A stretch of DNA of 20,120 bases from a virus. The position numbers were made by a program, and so were the translations under genes. The stretch covers positions 1 to 20,120 of the IMG/VR virus record IMGVR_UViG_3300044634_002273; one strand, 5' to 3'. How positions within the stretch are numbered: position 1 is the first letter of the stretch; each line of letters begins with the position of its first letter. This document shows positions 1 through 7,016 of this stretch, one piece after another. Below the pieces are notes generated by a model. That model ran no database searches. It saw only the letters and a list, made by a program, of their open reading frames with translations, and was not told the origin of the DNA.

Positions 1-177
1 TTTATAGTCCAACCAGAATCCTATTGCGACTATTATGTTCATGCCGACGGACATAATTATCTCATGTATGTCCCTATATACATTCAAGCTCAAATGGACG
101 TGCCCAACCACCCAAAAAGGAATGGCCAAATTTTGGCTGATCCAGATGATTGTGAACTTTATAAATCCTCTAACCAT
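1..177 (-). CDS. Partial small membrane protein (C-terminus beyond window)
   Basis: An open frame of 59 codons starts at ATG 177-175 and runs off the left edge without a stop. It begins MVRGFIKFTIIW. Two hydrophobic stretches are visible, about residues 6-30 and 42-56, so it is probably a small integral membrane protein. The start lies inside the last codons of the preceding gene (stop at 159-161), the same tight packing seen along this arm. I do not recognise the family. The hydrophobic pattern and the coupling to its neighbour are what support it. Confidence 0.6.
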   Translation of the reverse strand, partial: MVRGFIKFTIIWISQNLAIPFWVVGHVHLSLNVYRDIHEIIMSVGMNIIVAIGFWLDYK

Positions 178-425
178 TGTCTAAAGTAGTTACCCATGTT
201 GACAAGCTCATAGTAAAATTCATGCACATCTTTCTCCTGCTCATGATCCATTTTCTTGTACAGATGGTTGATTGATTTTTCAACAGCCTCAATAAAATCA
301 TTGCCCGACTTCTTTATTCTCTTGTCATATACATGTGGATATTCATCCCTAATGTCCTCCATAAAGTCCATCATTACTGGAAGGATGCCAATGACAGCAG
401 CTAATTTCTTTTCATTCGATATCAT
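159..425 (-). CDS. Hypothetical alpha-helical phage protein
   Basis: The 88-residue product starts MISNEKKLAAV. An in-frame ATG four codons upstream (437) is possible, but the 425 start gives the shorter overlap with the nuclease gene, which stops at 412. The sequence is rich in charged residues with heptad-like hydrophobics (IGILPVMMDFMEDI, then SINHLYKKM and FYYELVNMGNYF), so it should be mostly helical and soluble. No catalytic motif is visible and I do not recognise the family. It sits directly after the VRR-NUC gene and before a membrane protein, within the leftward replication transcript. Confidence 0.65.
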   Translation of the reverse strand: MISNEKKLAAVIGILPVMMDFMEDIRDEYPHVYDKRIKKSGNDFIEAVEKSINHLYKKMDHEQEKDVHEFYYELVNMGNYFRQWLEDL

Positions 426-669
426 AATACTCACCATTATACCAGGTTGCCGATACTCCGTGGTTCTGTAGCTCCTTAATTCTATAAACCTGCAGAGGTC
501 TCGGCTTGTGTCCTGGACGTTTTACTTCTATAAATTTAACATCTGAGTTCTTTGGTATAGCTATCAAGTCAGGGATCCCTGGCTTGTTAGTAACCGATAG
601 CTTGAGCACATAATAGCCCTCACTCTCCAACTTTTTGATCAGTTTCGACTGTATTTGCTGCTCGGTCAC
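412..669 (-). CDS. VRR-NUC domain nuclease (PD-(D/E)XK fold)
   Basis: This 85-residue protein is essentially one VRR-NUC domain. The catalytic signature is clear: GIPDL (Asp34), FIEVKRPG (Glu48, Lys50), and a following Gln60 in KPRPLQ, which is the D...ExK...Q pattern of the family. An N-terminal helix (residues 2-17) carries the usual Q-S-KLIKKLE pattern. Stand-alone VRR-NUC proteins of about 80-100 residues are common in phages and are thought to act as structure-specific endonucleases, for example Holliday-junction resolvases. Its position after the primase, helicase and DnaA-like genes fits processing of replication or recombination intermediates. It overlaps the upstream DnaA-like gene by 50 nt. 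The nuclease family is confident; the exact substrate is inferred. Confidence 0.9.
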   Translation of the reverse strand: MTEQQIQSKLIKKLESEGYYVLKLSVTNKPGIPDLIAIPKNSDVKFIEVKRPGHKPRPLQVYRIKELQNHGVSATWYNGEYYDIE

Positions 670-1084
670 CTACAAATGTAGAGTTTTTTTCGTAAAAACC
701 CATCTTTACGCGCCTTTGAATTCTTTTAAATGTGCTATAATTTTTAGCTTCTAATAAATCTTCCTTTAAGTCGTAGTATCGATCACGTTTAAATGGAGCA
801 CTAATCCATGCAAACTCAAGCCCCTCTAACTCAGATTGAATAACAGCCGTTTCTGATACATAGTCTGCATCACGATAGCTCAGCATGTCTTTATGAACTC
901 TAAGTCCATTAAGAACTGTTGCATGATTTTTTCCAAATATTTCACCTATCATAGAAAGGCTTAGACCATATATTCTTAGCTCATTATAAACAAAGTACCT
1001 CTTGAAAAGAACATCTCTCTTTCTCGTGTTATTTTTTAGCCCATACTTCTCTATCAATTCATTTATCTTCTCTAGTCTGTTCAT
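620..1084 (-). CDS. DnaA domain-IV-like helix-turn-helix protein (first of two)
   Basis: This 154-residue protein carries a DnaA domain-IV-like helix-turn-helix at about residues 28-66. The hallmarks are RYFVYNELR, then LSLSMIGEIFGKNHATVLNG, which matches the DnaA box-binding signature (IGxxFGxxxHxTV). There is no AAA+ ATPase domain, so it cannot be a full DnaA; it is a stand-alone DNA-binding module. The C-terminal half (about 95-154) is basic and of unknown function. The start at 1084 overlaps the previous gene's stop (ATGA), which supports it. A second protein of the same type is encoded at 5115-5537, on the other side of the helicase and primase genes. A role in origin recognition is an inference. 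Confidence 0.85.
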   Translation of the reverse strand: MNRLEKINELIEKYGLKNNTRKRDVLFKRYFVYNELRIYGLSLSMIGEIFGKNHATVLNGLRVHKDMLSYRDADYVSETAVIQSELEGLEFAWISAPFKRDRYYDLKEDLLEAKNYSTFKRIQRRVKMGFYEKNSTFVGDRAANTVETDQKVGE

Positions 1085-1452
1085 ATCTTCTCAACTTTAT
1101 TTATATATTCCGGATCAATCCACTGATTGCGCTTGGTATAATACAGGCCGTCCATTCTGAACGCTCGGTTGCTTGCATCTTTTCTATTAAATGTTGTGTA
1201 CACCTTATACTGGTTGTTAGGATCAAACCTTGCGTGGAATACCTTAGTGTCCTCATGCTTCTCAAGACTTTCTTTGTAACGCTCATTCATATTCATCCAA
1301 TCAAACAACCGATCTCTTTCTCCTTCAGTCATCTGCTCCCAATACACGTCGGTAAGGTGATGCCAGAACATTGCCCTACCGATTGGCACCTGTGGTATGC
1401 ATGCTTCGGCTAGGAATGCCAGCTCGAAGAAGTCTATTTCAAATTTTGTCAT
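1081..1452 (-). CDS. Conserved-looking hypothetical phage protein
   Basis: A 123-residue protein beginning MTKFEIDFFELAFLAEA. It is acidic to neutral, with aromatic-rich segments (AMFWHHLTDVYWEQM, DGLYYTKRNQW) that suggest a compact fold. No catalytic or metal-binding motif stands out and I cannot assign a family. It overlaps the helicase gene upstream by 14 nt and shares an ATGA junction with the DnaA-like gene downstream, so the three are probably translated together. A role as helicase partner or in replication is suggested only by context. Confidence 0.75.
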   Translation of the reverse strand: MTKFEIDFFELAFLAEACIPQVPIGRAMFWHHLTDVYWEQMTEGERDRLFDWMNMNERYKESLEKHEDTKVFHARFDPNNQYKVYTTFNRKDASNRAFRMDGLYYTKRNQWIDPEYINKVEKI

Positions 1453-2671
1453 AATCCTTCTTAAAAATGTTTAACGTATAGCTTTTCTTACTCTTAACAG
1501 CCTTGTAGATCTTATCCTCAATGCCACCTGCGCTGAATATCCAGTAGACCTTATTGAACTTACGCTCCATGGTGGTCATTCGGTCGCGCGCTTGCCAGTA
1601 CGACGTGGCGCTGAAGTCAATATTATAGAAGACCACATAGTCAGCATTCTTTAGCGATATACCCTCGCGCCCTGATACAATCTGTAGTGCAATCACCTTG
1701 TAATGACCAGTATCAAAGTCTTCTAAACTCTCAGTTAAATCTTTACCGAAGACAAACTTAAGCGCGCTCAATTCTTCTTTAAACTTATAGAATACACCTA
1801 TTTTTTTGTCATGCCACCTGTTTTTAATGAACTCAGCCTTAGTAATATCAATCGTCATGCTGTTACCGCTTTCAAACTTCACAGTGCCACTCCACAACTG
1901 ATGGAGCTTCTGCATCAGCTTGACTGGCGTGTCGCCAAGTATCACCTCGTCCTTCCCCTCAACAACCAAGTCGCGCTCCAACTTCTTCACAATCATCTTT
2001 GTCTTCTCCGACATGTCGACATACAGAACTTCCTCCTCAATCGATGTCTCAAAGCCAGCCTGTGACTGCGTGAAGCTGATCATCAGATGAGCCACATTTG
2101 ACATTATCTTGAGCTCCATTCCGCTTGAGTAGTCAGTTACCTTAAATCCATTGATCACCCGGTCGAACTTATTGACGTAGTCATCGGCCCATCGGTAGAA
2201 GTTCTTGTACTCTCTAAATGGCGAATGGTCGCTCACCCAGAACTGATGGTACATCTGTGAGTATGACTCAGGGCATGGGGTGCCTGACAAGAAGATCATC
2301 GGCAAATGGCTGTACATCTTCTTGTACATCTTGGTGTACAACCCTGGCTTTGGAAAGGCACCAAATCTGTGGTGCTCATCGTGAATAATTAGATCAGGGT
2401 CAGTCATCTGTGCCTTATGCATGGACTCGTCGTTAATTATCTCAATGACAAAGTCATGACCAAACTCTACGTAGTCCATCATAATAGATCCAACGGCCTT
2501 CTTTTTTGTAAGGAATAATACCCTCTTAGCGCCAAACCTTTTAGCTATCTCTAAAGAGGTGGCCGTCTTACCGGTGCGCACCTCCATGGCGAGATAAAGC
2601 AGGTTGTTCTTCTTAAGTATATCTACACCCTTGGATGCGATATCACTTTGATAGCTTCTTAGCGTCTTCAT
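1439..2671 (-). CDS. SF2 DNA helicase/translocase, SNF2-like
   Basis: A 410-residue superfamily 2 ATPase with both RecA-like lobes. Visible motifs in order: an N-terminal Q-motif-like LRSYQSD (4-10), Walker A VRTGKT (31-36), Walker B DEHH (98-101), motif III SGTP (129-132), motif V SGREGISLKNAD (333-344), and motif VI YWQARDRMTT (358-367) with the arginine finger. The DEHH box and the SGREG/YWQARDR pair are typical of compact phage SNF2-like helicases. It should use ATP to translocate on or remodel DNA during replication or recombination. At 410 residues it is a minimal version without accessory domains. It overlaps the genes on both sides, consistent with one transcript with the primase. Confidence 0.92.
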   Translation of the reverse strand: MKTLRSYQSDIASKGVDILKKNNLLYLAMEVRTGKTATSLEIAKRFGAKRVLFLTKKKAVGSIMMDYVEFGHDFVIEIINDESMHKAQMTDPDLIIHDEHHRFGAFPKPGLYTKMYKKMYSHLPMIFLSGTPCPESYSQMYHQFWVSDHSPFREYKNFYRWADDYVNKFDRVINGFKVTDYSSGMELKIMSNVAHLMISFTQSQAGFETSIEEEVLYVDMSEKTKMIVKKLERDLVVEGKDEVILGDTPVKLMQKLHQLWSGTVKFESGNSMTIDITKAEFIKNRWHDKKIGVFYKFKEELSALKFVFGKDLTESLEDFDTGHYKVIALQIVSGREGISLKNADYVVFYNIDFSATSYWQARDRMTTMERKFNKVYWIFSAGGIEDKIYKAVKSKKSYTLNIFKKDYDKI

Positions 2672-2933
2672 CTTTCAATAATTTAATTGCATTATTTAAT
2701 TCTTCTGTAAGCTCTTTAGACTTACTCACCGATGACAACTCTCTTCTCAATGCCATGATGGCGTAGTAAGGGTCAGCATACCACTGCATATGAAACCCCC
2801 TAAGCAATCCTATAGCGTTCAAATATGAATTAAGCATATCATTAAGCTCCTTGCTTATCTTTTTACTTTTGTTCATATTCATCACCTCAATGGTGGCCTC
2901 CATGCGTTTCTGGAGTATGACTAGTGCTAACAT
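2643..2933 (-). CDS. Small helical protein between primase and helicase
   Basis: A 96-residue hypothetical protein. The start codon at 2933 overlaps the primase-helicase stop (2927-2929) by 7 nt, and its own end overlaps the helicase start by 29 nt. The sequence is helical, with a hydrophobic N-terminal turn (MLALVILQKRM) and a middle part LRGFHMQWYADPYYAIMALR. Internal methionines at residues 11 and 18 are possible alternative starts. I do not recognise the family. Placement between two replication enzymes suggests an accessory role, but this is inference. Confidence 0.65.
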   Translation of the reverse strand: MLALVILQKRMEATIEVMNMNKSKKISKELNDMLNSYLNAIGLLRGFHMQWYADPYYAIMALRRELSSVSKSKELTEELNNAIKLLKDEDAKKLSK

Positions 2934-5260
2934 AACTTTGTTTGTGTTGGTTGTTTAACAATAAAATGAATCTCCTTACCATTCATGCCCTTGTATGCCC
3001 TTGGTTTCTGACCGAACGCATACTCACCATACGCATCAAGCCAATGGTAGAACTTAGCGTTTGATAGCTTATACCTACCATATCGGTCATAGTCTGGGTA
3101 GTCAGCAACAAATCTGTTGAGCATGTCCTGGCCGACCGACTTAGCGTTTGGCTTGGTGTCCATGTTGTCTCTAGCTGTAGCCCACTCCCAAAACTCAGGT
3201 GATGTCTCAGCGATTAGCTTACGGACCTTAAGGTTCTTGAATTCAGTCTCAACCAATCCTTTCTTCAAATACAACTGAAGGTTCCGGATCATGTAGTTAT
3301 CGAACTTAATCCACTCACTCTCGTTCCATCCGCTATATAGCATGTGACCAAACTCATCCTCAGGCGTCTTCTCTTTGGTGTAATACTGTCTGAACTCAAG
3401 GTCCCACTTACGTCGCTCAAATGAGTTCCCTGCACCCTTGATGGCATAGTTTGTCGTGATGAATATCTTTGGCGATCGCTCAAAAGGAATGTGAATCTCG
3501 TCCTTGTTCTTCTTCTCCAAAGTAATACCTTCAGTGATCACTGAGAATAAGTTCTCAAAGGCAAACCCCTTAGACACGTCATCAAAGACCAACACCTGAG
3601 TGTCAACCTGCACGCGTTGGTATGGGAATGACTTCTGGAAGCTGAACCCCTTGCCGTCAATTTTCACCATCTTTTTCATGTGGTTGATCGAGTTGACAAA
3701 GATACCCTTACCAGTACCACCCTCAGGATTAGAACTAATGACCTCGTCGTTTAAAATGACAGCCGGGCAATAGCTAGCTGGTTTATGGCTGTGCATCATG
3801 TAACCCAAAGTTGATTCCATTGATTGCTTGCGTGATTTATCGTCTCCTGAAATGTTTTGAACAAATGTCTCGAACTCGCATTCTGCGACATCATCTCTGA
3901 ACACAAATTCTCTGTCAATGCGCTGCATCTCCCATACGTGACCACCTAAGTCCTTATAGTCAATTACATTCACACCATCCTTAGTGATCTGAACAGCGCA
4001 GTTCAAGTAGTACAGGTAAGCGCTGTTAATTGTATCTTCTTTAAACACAGCGTCAATCTTAGGTACAAAATTTAAGAAGGTCTCCTGAAAGAACTTGGTG
4101 TTCATGGCGAAGTAGTTGTAAACCATCATATCATCAATGTCCATCAGATAGTCCAACACAAAATCTTTAATCATATCGTCAGTCACATCGCTCATCAAGT
4201 TGTCAAGCACCCTAACAAACACAAACGTCCTTGATCCAGGTGGATAGTACTTGAAGAATCCGTTGTTATTTAGAAACAATCTAAATAAGTGCGGCACTAC
4301 CTCAACCTTGCCCTTGCTTGACTTGGTCCAGAACTCAGTGACTTCAGGCAGATCCTCGATCTGGTACTTCTCAGCGACCTTCTCTGCAGGAACACCTCTC
4401 TTCAGTTCGTTCTTTACGTTCTCAAACTCGTCGTAAAACTTAGTGCCAAACGTCGACATGTCCTTGTATGCGCTATTCACAATCGTCACTATCTCTGAAG
4501 CCATCTCACCGCCTTGGTCCTGATCGTTCATGATTGAATGGGCCATTGTCTTGTCAATGCCATACTCCTTTAGGGCTACACCTAACACATAGAGGTTATT
4601 GTTGCGCTGTCCTGGTACCATGCCATAGCTCTTGCCCCACCATGTCAAAAGACGTCTGGCTATCTCGTTGTAGTCGTTAAGTCGGATGGTTGTTGTTTGT
4701 GCAACACGTTGTTGTACAACCGTCGGCCTAACCATATCAGTAAACATCTCAGCCGCTGAGTTGTAATACAGCTCAGGGTCATACGACTCATAGCACACTC
4801 GGCTGAGGTTCTGACTAGTGGTGTCAAATTCCTTGCGGTTGTAGTACTTCTCTAGGCCTTTGAAGTATAGCTTATGGTTCTCAATGTCTTTTGGTATTCT
4901 TACCAATACCTTGAGCCCATCACCTGATGGGGATAAGAAAACAGACAAGGTAAACTTATCGAGCATCAAGTCAAACTTAAATTCCTCTAGCTCTTGGTCG
5001 CTGTCAAATCCATCAAAGTCTAAGCAGATGACTCCGCTGTGATCCATGCATGCAGTGTCGGCACGTTTCTCAAACTTACCGCTAAAGCAAATGGCTGGTA
5101 GTAACTTCTTCTTCTCATTGCGCGCATCCTTTTGAGTAAGGGCTCTCACCTGCTCCACTATCTGCTGCGATTTTCCCTCCCTGATCCTCTGTAGAGCTGT
5201 CTCTAAAGACACGTAGAACGGCTTGCTGGTGTTCGTTACTGTTTGAAAGTAGGTTATCAT
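2927..5260 (-). CDS. Primase-helicase: VirE_N/BT4734-like domain, PriCT-like region, SF3 helicase
   Basis: A 777-residue replicative protein. Residues about 1-175 resemble the BT4734-like/VirE N-terminal domain: KKLLPAICFSGKF (51-63), the acidic pair CLDFDGF (79-85), and SPSGDGLKVLVRI (110-122), a layout also reminiscent of archaeo-eukaryotic primases. A helical PriCT-like linker follows (about 200-265). The C-terminal half is a D5/SF3-type helicase with Walker A GGTGKG (514-519), Walker B VLVFDD (556-561), motif C KIFITTNY (598-605), and probable arginine finger Arg616/Arg617. This fusion is typical of Bacteroidota phages and mobile elements and is expected to prime and unwind at the origin. 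Whether the N-terminus has primase activity cannot be told from sequence. The first 146 nt overlap the end of the upstream DnaA-like gene. Confidence 0.93.
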   Translation of the reverse strand: MITYFQTVTNTSKPFYVSLETALQRIREGKSQQIVEQVRALTQKDARNEKKKLLPAICFSGKFEKRADTACMDHSGVICLDFDGFDSDQELEEFKFDLMLDKFTLSVFLSPSGDGLKVLVRIPKDIENHKLYFKGLEKYYNRKEFDTTSQNLSRVCYESYDPELYYNSAAEMFTDMVRPTVVQQRVAQTTTIRLNDYNEIARRLLTWWGKSYGMVPGQRNNNLYVLGVALKEYGIDKTMAHSIMNDQDQGGEMASEIVTIVNSAYKDMSTFGTKFYDEFENVKNELKRGVPAEKVAEKYQIEDLPEVTEFWTKSSKGKVEVVPHLFRLFLNNNGFFKYYPPGSRTFVFVRVLDNLMSDVTDDMIKDFVLDYLMDIDDMMVYNYFAMNTKFFQETFLNFVPKIDAVFKEDTINSAYLYYLNCAVQITKDGVNVIDYKDLGGHVWEMQRIDREFVFRDDVAECEFETFVQNISGDDKSRKQSMESTLGYMMHSHKPASYCPAVILNDEVISSNPEGGTGKGIFVNSINHMKKMVKIDGKGFSFQKSFPYQRVQVDTQVLVFDDVSKGFAFENLFSVITEGITLEKKNKDEIHIPFERSPKIFITTNYAIKGAGNSFERRKWDLEFRQYYTKEKTPEDEFGHMLYSGWNESEWIKFDNYMIRNLQLYLKKGLVETEFKNLKVRKLIAETSPEFWEWATARDNMDTKPNAKSVGQDMLNRFVADYPDYDRYGRYKLSNAKFYHWLDAYGEYAFGQKPRAYKGMNGKEIHFIVKQPTQTKLC

Positions 5261-5537
5261 ATTCTTTTTTATATTCGTTAATCACCGCCAAATAAGCAAG
5301 GTTTCCCTTGATCTCCATACCATTGTATTCATAAGTCTCAGACATCATCTTCTCATGCGTCTTGATACCATGAATGACCAATGAGTGTCTTCTATTGAAT
5401 AACCTACCGATCTCTTGAAGCGTCATGTTTTCTCGAAGTATACTGAACAAATAGTTTCGCTTGTATACCAAGTCAATTCGCTGACTGGGGCCATCTAGGC
5501 CGTCTCTTTTAATCCATTGTTTTATTTGATCTAGCAT
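5115..5537 (-). CDS. DnaA domain-IV-like helix-turn-helix protein (second of two)
   Basis: A 140-residue protein starting MLDQIKQWIKRDGL; an ATG four codons upstream (5549) is also possible. The DNA-binding part (about residues 20-66) includes YLFSILRENMTLQEIGRLF then NRRHSLVIHGIKTHEKM, aligning with the 620-1084 protein (EIFGKNHATVLNGLRVHKDM) and with the DnaA domain-IV signature. It has no ATPase domain. The last ~48 residues overlap the primase gene in another frame and read as low-quality sequence, so its tail is probably constrained by the primase N-terminus. A likely role is sequence-specific origin or promoter binding for the primase encoded immediately downstream. Confidence 0.82.
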   Translation of the reverse strand: MLDQIKQWIKRDGLDGPSQRIDLVYKRNYLFSILRENMTLQEIGRLFNRRHSLVIHGIKTHEKMMSETYEYNGMEIKGNLAYLAVINEYKKEYDNLLSNSNEHQQAVLRVFRDSSTEDQGGKIAADSGAGESPYSKGCAQ

Positions 5538-5712
5538 ACAAATTCTCATAATAAGTTAATTTACGTCCGGTCAATCCGTCAGTAATGTCACTGGTCTTTG
5601 GTACCTCAATGACATGGAATTCTTTCTCTGGCTTTCTGCGGCCAAGCAGATAACCTATCGCCATACCTATCATAAGTATGAAGATGATTATAATGATGTC
5701 TCTCTTTGTCAT
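5509..5712 (-). CDS. Single-pass membrane microprotein (67 aa)
   Basis: This 67-residue protein has one strong transmembrane helix at about residues 5-23 (IIIIIFILMIGMAIGYLLG), followed at once by a basic stop-transfer cluster (RRKPEKE). That predicts an N-out, C-in single-pass protein with a roughly 40-residue cytoplasmic tail. It is the third of three consecutive membrane microproteins joined by ATGA start/stop overlaps, so co-translation is likely. Family and function are unknown. Candidates are an envelope-directed protein such as a holin-like, superinfection-exclusion or spanin-like component, but no specific motif supports any of these. Confidence 0.7.
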   Translation of the reverse strand: MTKRDIIIIIFILMIGMAIGYLLGRRKPEKEFHVIEVPKTSDITDGLTGRKLTYYENLYARSNKTMD

Positions 5713-5780
5713 AATCCAAACATTAAATATCCAAGTGCTATGCCTGCCAATAAGTGCAGGACTCGTTCGTAGTTTTTCAT
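5709..5780 (-). CDS. Membrane microprotein (23 aa)
   Basis: A 23-codon frame, M-KNYERVLHLLAGIALGY-LMFGL, is almost entirely one hydrophobic helix after a short charged N-terminus. Its ATG overlaps the stop of the 35-residue protein (ATGA at 5777-5780) and its TGA overlaps the ATG of the 67-residue protein (5709-5712). The double coupling is the main reason to believe so short a frame. Function unknown. Confidence 0.5.
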   Translation of the reverse strand: MKNYERVLHLLAGIALGYLMFGL

Positions 5781-5884
5781 GTTGTAATGAAATGAATGAT
5801 TAGTAATATTGATACTACTCCTATTAGTATCATTGTTGTGTAAGCAGCTACCTCTTCACGTCTGTCGTTTTGGTTTAGCTTCAT
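5777..5884 (-). CDS. Membrane microprotein (35 aa)
   Basis: A 35-residue frame begins MKLNQNDRREEVAAYTTM and ends in a hydrophobic helix (about residues 16-33, ILIGVVSILLIIHF). The charged N-terminus followed by a C-terminal helix suggests a tail-anchored protein. It starts one base after the preceding gene's stop (5886) and is joined to the 23-residue frame by ATGA. First of three coupled membrane microproteins; function unknown. Confidence 0.55.
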   Translation of the reverse strand: MKLNQNDRREEVAAYTTMILIGVVSILLIIHFITT

Positions 5885-5885
5885 C

Positions 5886-6131
5886 TTATTCTGATTTAAA
5901 GGTTTGGTTGTAGTATTGTTCTGCATAAAAATTATGGGACATTACAATTTTATCTGCATCATATCTACCATTTAGGTAAGCATCTTTAATCTGCCTCTTC
6001 TCCATTTCTTTGGCTTGTTCTCTGATTTCTAAATTTCTTTTGAGATAGTCATTAAATGTACATTCTCCATTATTGAATTTTTCAAAAGAGTTAAAGAATT
6101 GTTCAAATTGCCATTCTACTGCTGTCTTCAT
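5886..6131 (-). CDS. Conserved small phage protein (MKTAVEW family)
   Basis: An 81-residue protein starting MKTAVEWQFEQF and containing EIREQAKEMEKRQIKDAY. Small proteins opening MKTAVEW with an AKEMEK-xQI-xAY segment recur in Bacteroidota phages; none has a known function to my knowledge. The sequence is helical and amphipathic with no catalytic motif. Just upstream lies a 30-residue frame with a related N-terminus (MKQTAVEFF), and the two starts share 14 identical bases, which points to a local duplication. A GGAGG occurs about 19 nt upstream of the ATG, too far for an ordinary ribosome-binding site. Confidence 0.75.
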   Translation of the reverse strand: MKTAVEWQFEQFFNSFEKFNNGECTFNDYLKRNLEIREQAKEMEKRQIKDAYLNGRYDADKIVMSHNFYAEQYYNQTFKSE

Positions 6132-6142
6132 TTCATTTTATT

Positions 6143-6235
6143 TTAAAGTCCTCCGTATTTTTTAAAGTCTTGATTGTAATCATCAAATCTTTTTAAAATC
6201 CAATTCAAAAAAAATTCTACTGCTGTCTGTTTCAT
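6143..6235 (-). CDS. 30-aa microprotein, partial paralogue of the MKTAVEW protein
   Basis: This 30-residue frame, MKQTAVEFFLNWILKRFDD and 11 more residues ending KYGGL, starts with an ATG that overlaps the TGA of the MazG-like gene (ATGA at 6232-6235). It resembles the first 20 residues of the next gene (MKTAVEWQFEQFFNSF). It may be a degraded copy or a short functional version. The coupling and shared N-terminus support it; length alone would not. Confidence 0.5.
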   Translation of the reverse strand: MKQTAVEFFLNWILKRFDDYNQDFKKYGGL

Positions 6236-6597
6236 TGTTCTTGTTGTTTAAAGGTTTCGTTTAATAAATCAGCAACTAATATGATTTTAGGGTTGCCATC
6301 TTTATCTGTTATTTCAAATTTACTTGAAGGAGTTATGTTTAATGCCCTCATGAAATTATGAACTGCGACTCTTTCAATTTGTTTATTCACAATCATCAAT
6401 CTCTCAATGTAGAGAGTTGCGTCTTGCAACTCTTCCTGCAAATGCTTCAACCAATCAAGTGTACTTAGGTCGTCGCGCGTTAGCATCGTACCATACTTCT
6501 TTATGCCAGCTTGAGACCTCTTATGATACTTATTGATTACCCTATCGACAATTGGGTCGGTCTGAAGATTGTCAGCCGTTGACGTTTTATACCACAT
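6232..6597 (-). CDS. Phage protein with MazG-like pattern
   Basis: A 121-residue protein. The central part carries RSQAGIKKYGTMLTRDDL (28-45), WLKHLQEELQDATLYIERL (49-67). The pattern G-xx-KYG followed by HLxEELxDAxxYIE resembles a well spread phage family and the EExxD helix of all-alpha MazG-like NTP pyrophosphohydrolases, which bind Mg2+ through such acidic residues. The C-terminal half (about 75-121) contains a beta-like stretch and is not part of that motif. If MazG-like, it would hydrolyse NTPs or dNTPs to monophosphates and so affect nucleotide or alarmone pools; this is an inference. It is the first gene after the terminator at 6610-6638. Confidence 0.75.
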   Translation of the reverse strand: MWYKTSTADNLQTDPIVDRVINKYHKRSQAGIKKYGTMLTRDDLSTLDWLKHLQEELQDATLYIERLMIVNKQIERVAVHNFMRALNITPSSKFEITDKDGNPKIILVADLLNETFKQQEQ

Positions 6598-6609
6598 ATT
6601 ACATTAGAT

Positions 6610-6638
6610 TAAAAATGGGTGCCCTAGTCAACACCCAT
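6610..6638 (-). terminator. Intrinsic terminator after the SSB-like gene
   Basis: Read on the minus strand: stem ATGGGTG (6638-6632), a 10-nt loop, CACCCAT (6621-6615), then TTTTT. A perfect 7-bp stem followed at once by a U tract is a standard rho-independent terminator. It would end the transcript of the recombination module and separate it from the downstream replication genes. Confidence 0.8.
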
Positions 6639-6678
6639 CAATCAAACCAATCCCCAGACTAGTGGGTCAAACAACTTC

Positions 6679-7008
6679 TTAAAATGGTAGGTCGTCAGTG
6701 TGACCTGATCCTGGAGCGCTAGGCGCTACAGTTGTACCAGTCACTGCAAATCCCTCAATTGTGTTGAAGTACTTGACATCACCCTGCGGACTGGTCCACT
6801 CACGGCCTTTCAAACTGAACGATACCTCTGTCTCCTGGCCCTCAGCTAGGTTGTCAAGAAGTGCACACTTGTCCTTCACAAATGTAAATGAAATGTACTG
6901 CGGATACTGCTCAGCAGCATCGGTTAACACTAGTTCGCGTTTGCTGAACTTTTCGGAGATGACCTCCAAGTTGCCTACCTTGTAGACAATCCCTTTGAAT
7001 TTAAACAT
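6679..7008 (-). CDS. DUF3127-type single-stranded-DNA-binding-like protein
   Basis: The 109-residue product is MFKFKGIVYKVGNL onwards; an upstream in-frame ATG (7050) would add 14 residues that overlap the previous gene and is unlikely. The body matches the DUF3127 family of Bacteroidota: SEKFSKRELVL (18-28), QYPQYISFTFVKDKC (34-48), LKGREWTSPQGDVKYFNTIE (66-85). The C-terminus is a Gly/Ser/Pro linker ending TDDLPF, the acidic tip that bacterial SSBs use to recruit partners. It is probably an OB-fold ssDNA-binding protein for replication and recombination. It is the last gene before a terminator, downstream of the exonuclease and its partner. Confidence 0.88.
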   Translation of the reverse strand: MFKFKGIVYKVGNLEVISEKFSKRELVLTDAAEQYPQYISFTFVKDKCALLDNLAEGQETEVSFSLKGREWTSPQGDVKYFNTIEGFAVTGTTVAPSAPGSGHTDDLPF

Positions 7009-7016
7009 ATAGATAA

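Noticed and set aside
3840-3900. tRNA-like TCGAACTCGCA string
   Set aside because: It lies in the primase coding sequence and no cloverleaf arms can be drawn around it; no tRNA gene was found in the window.
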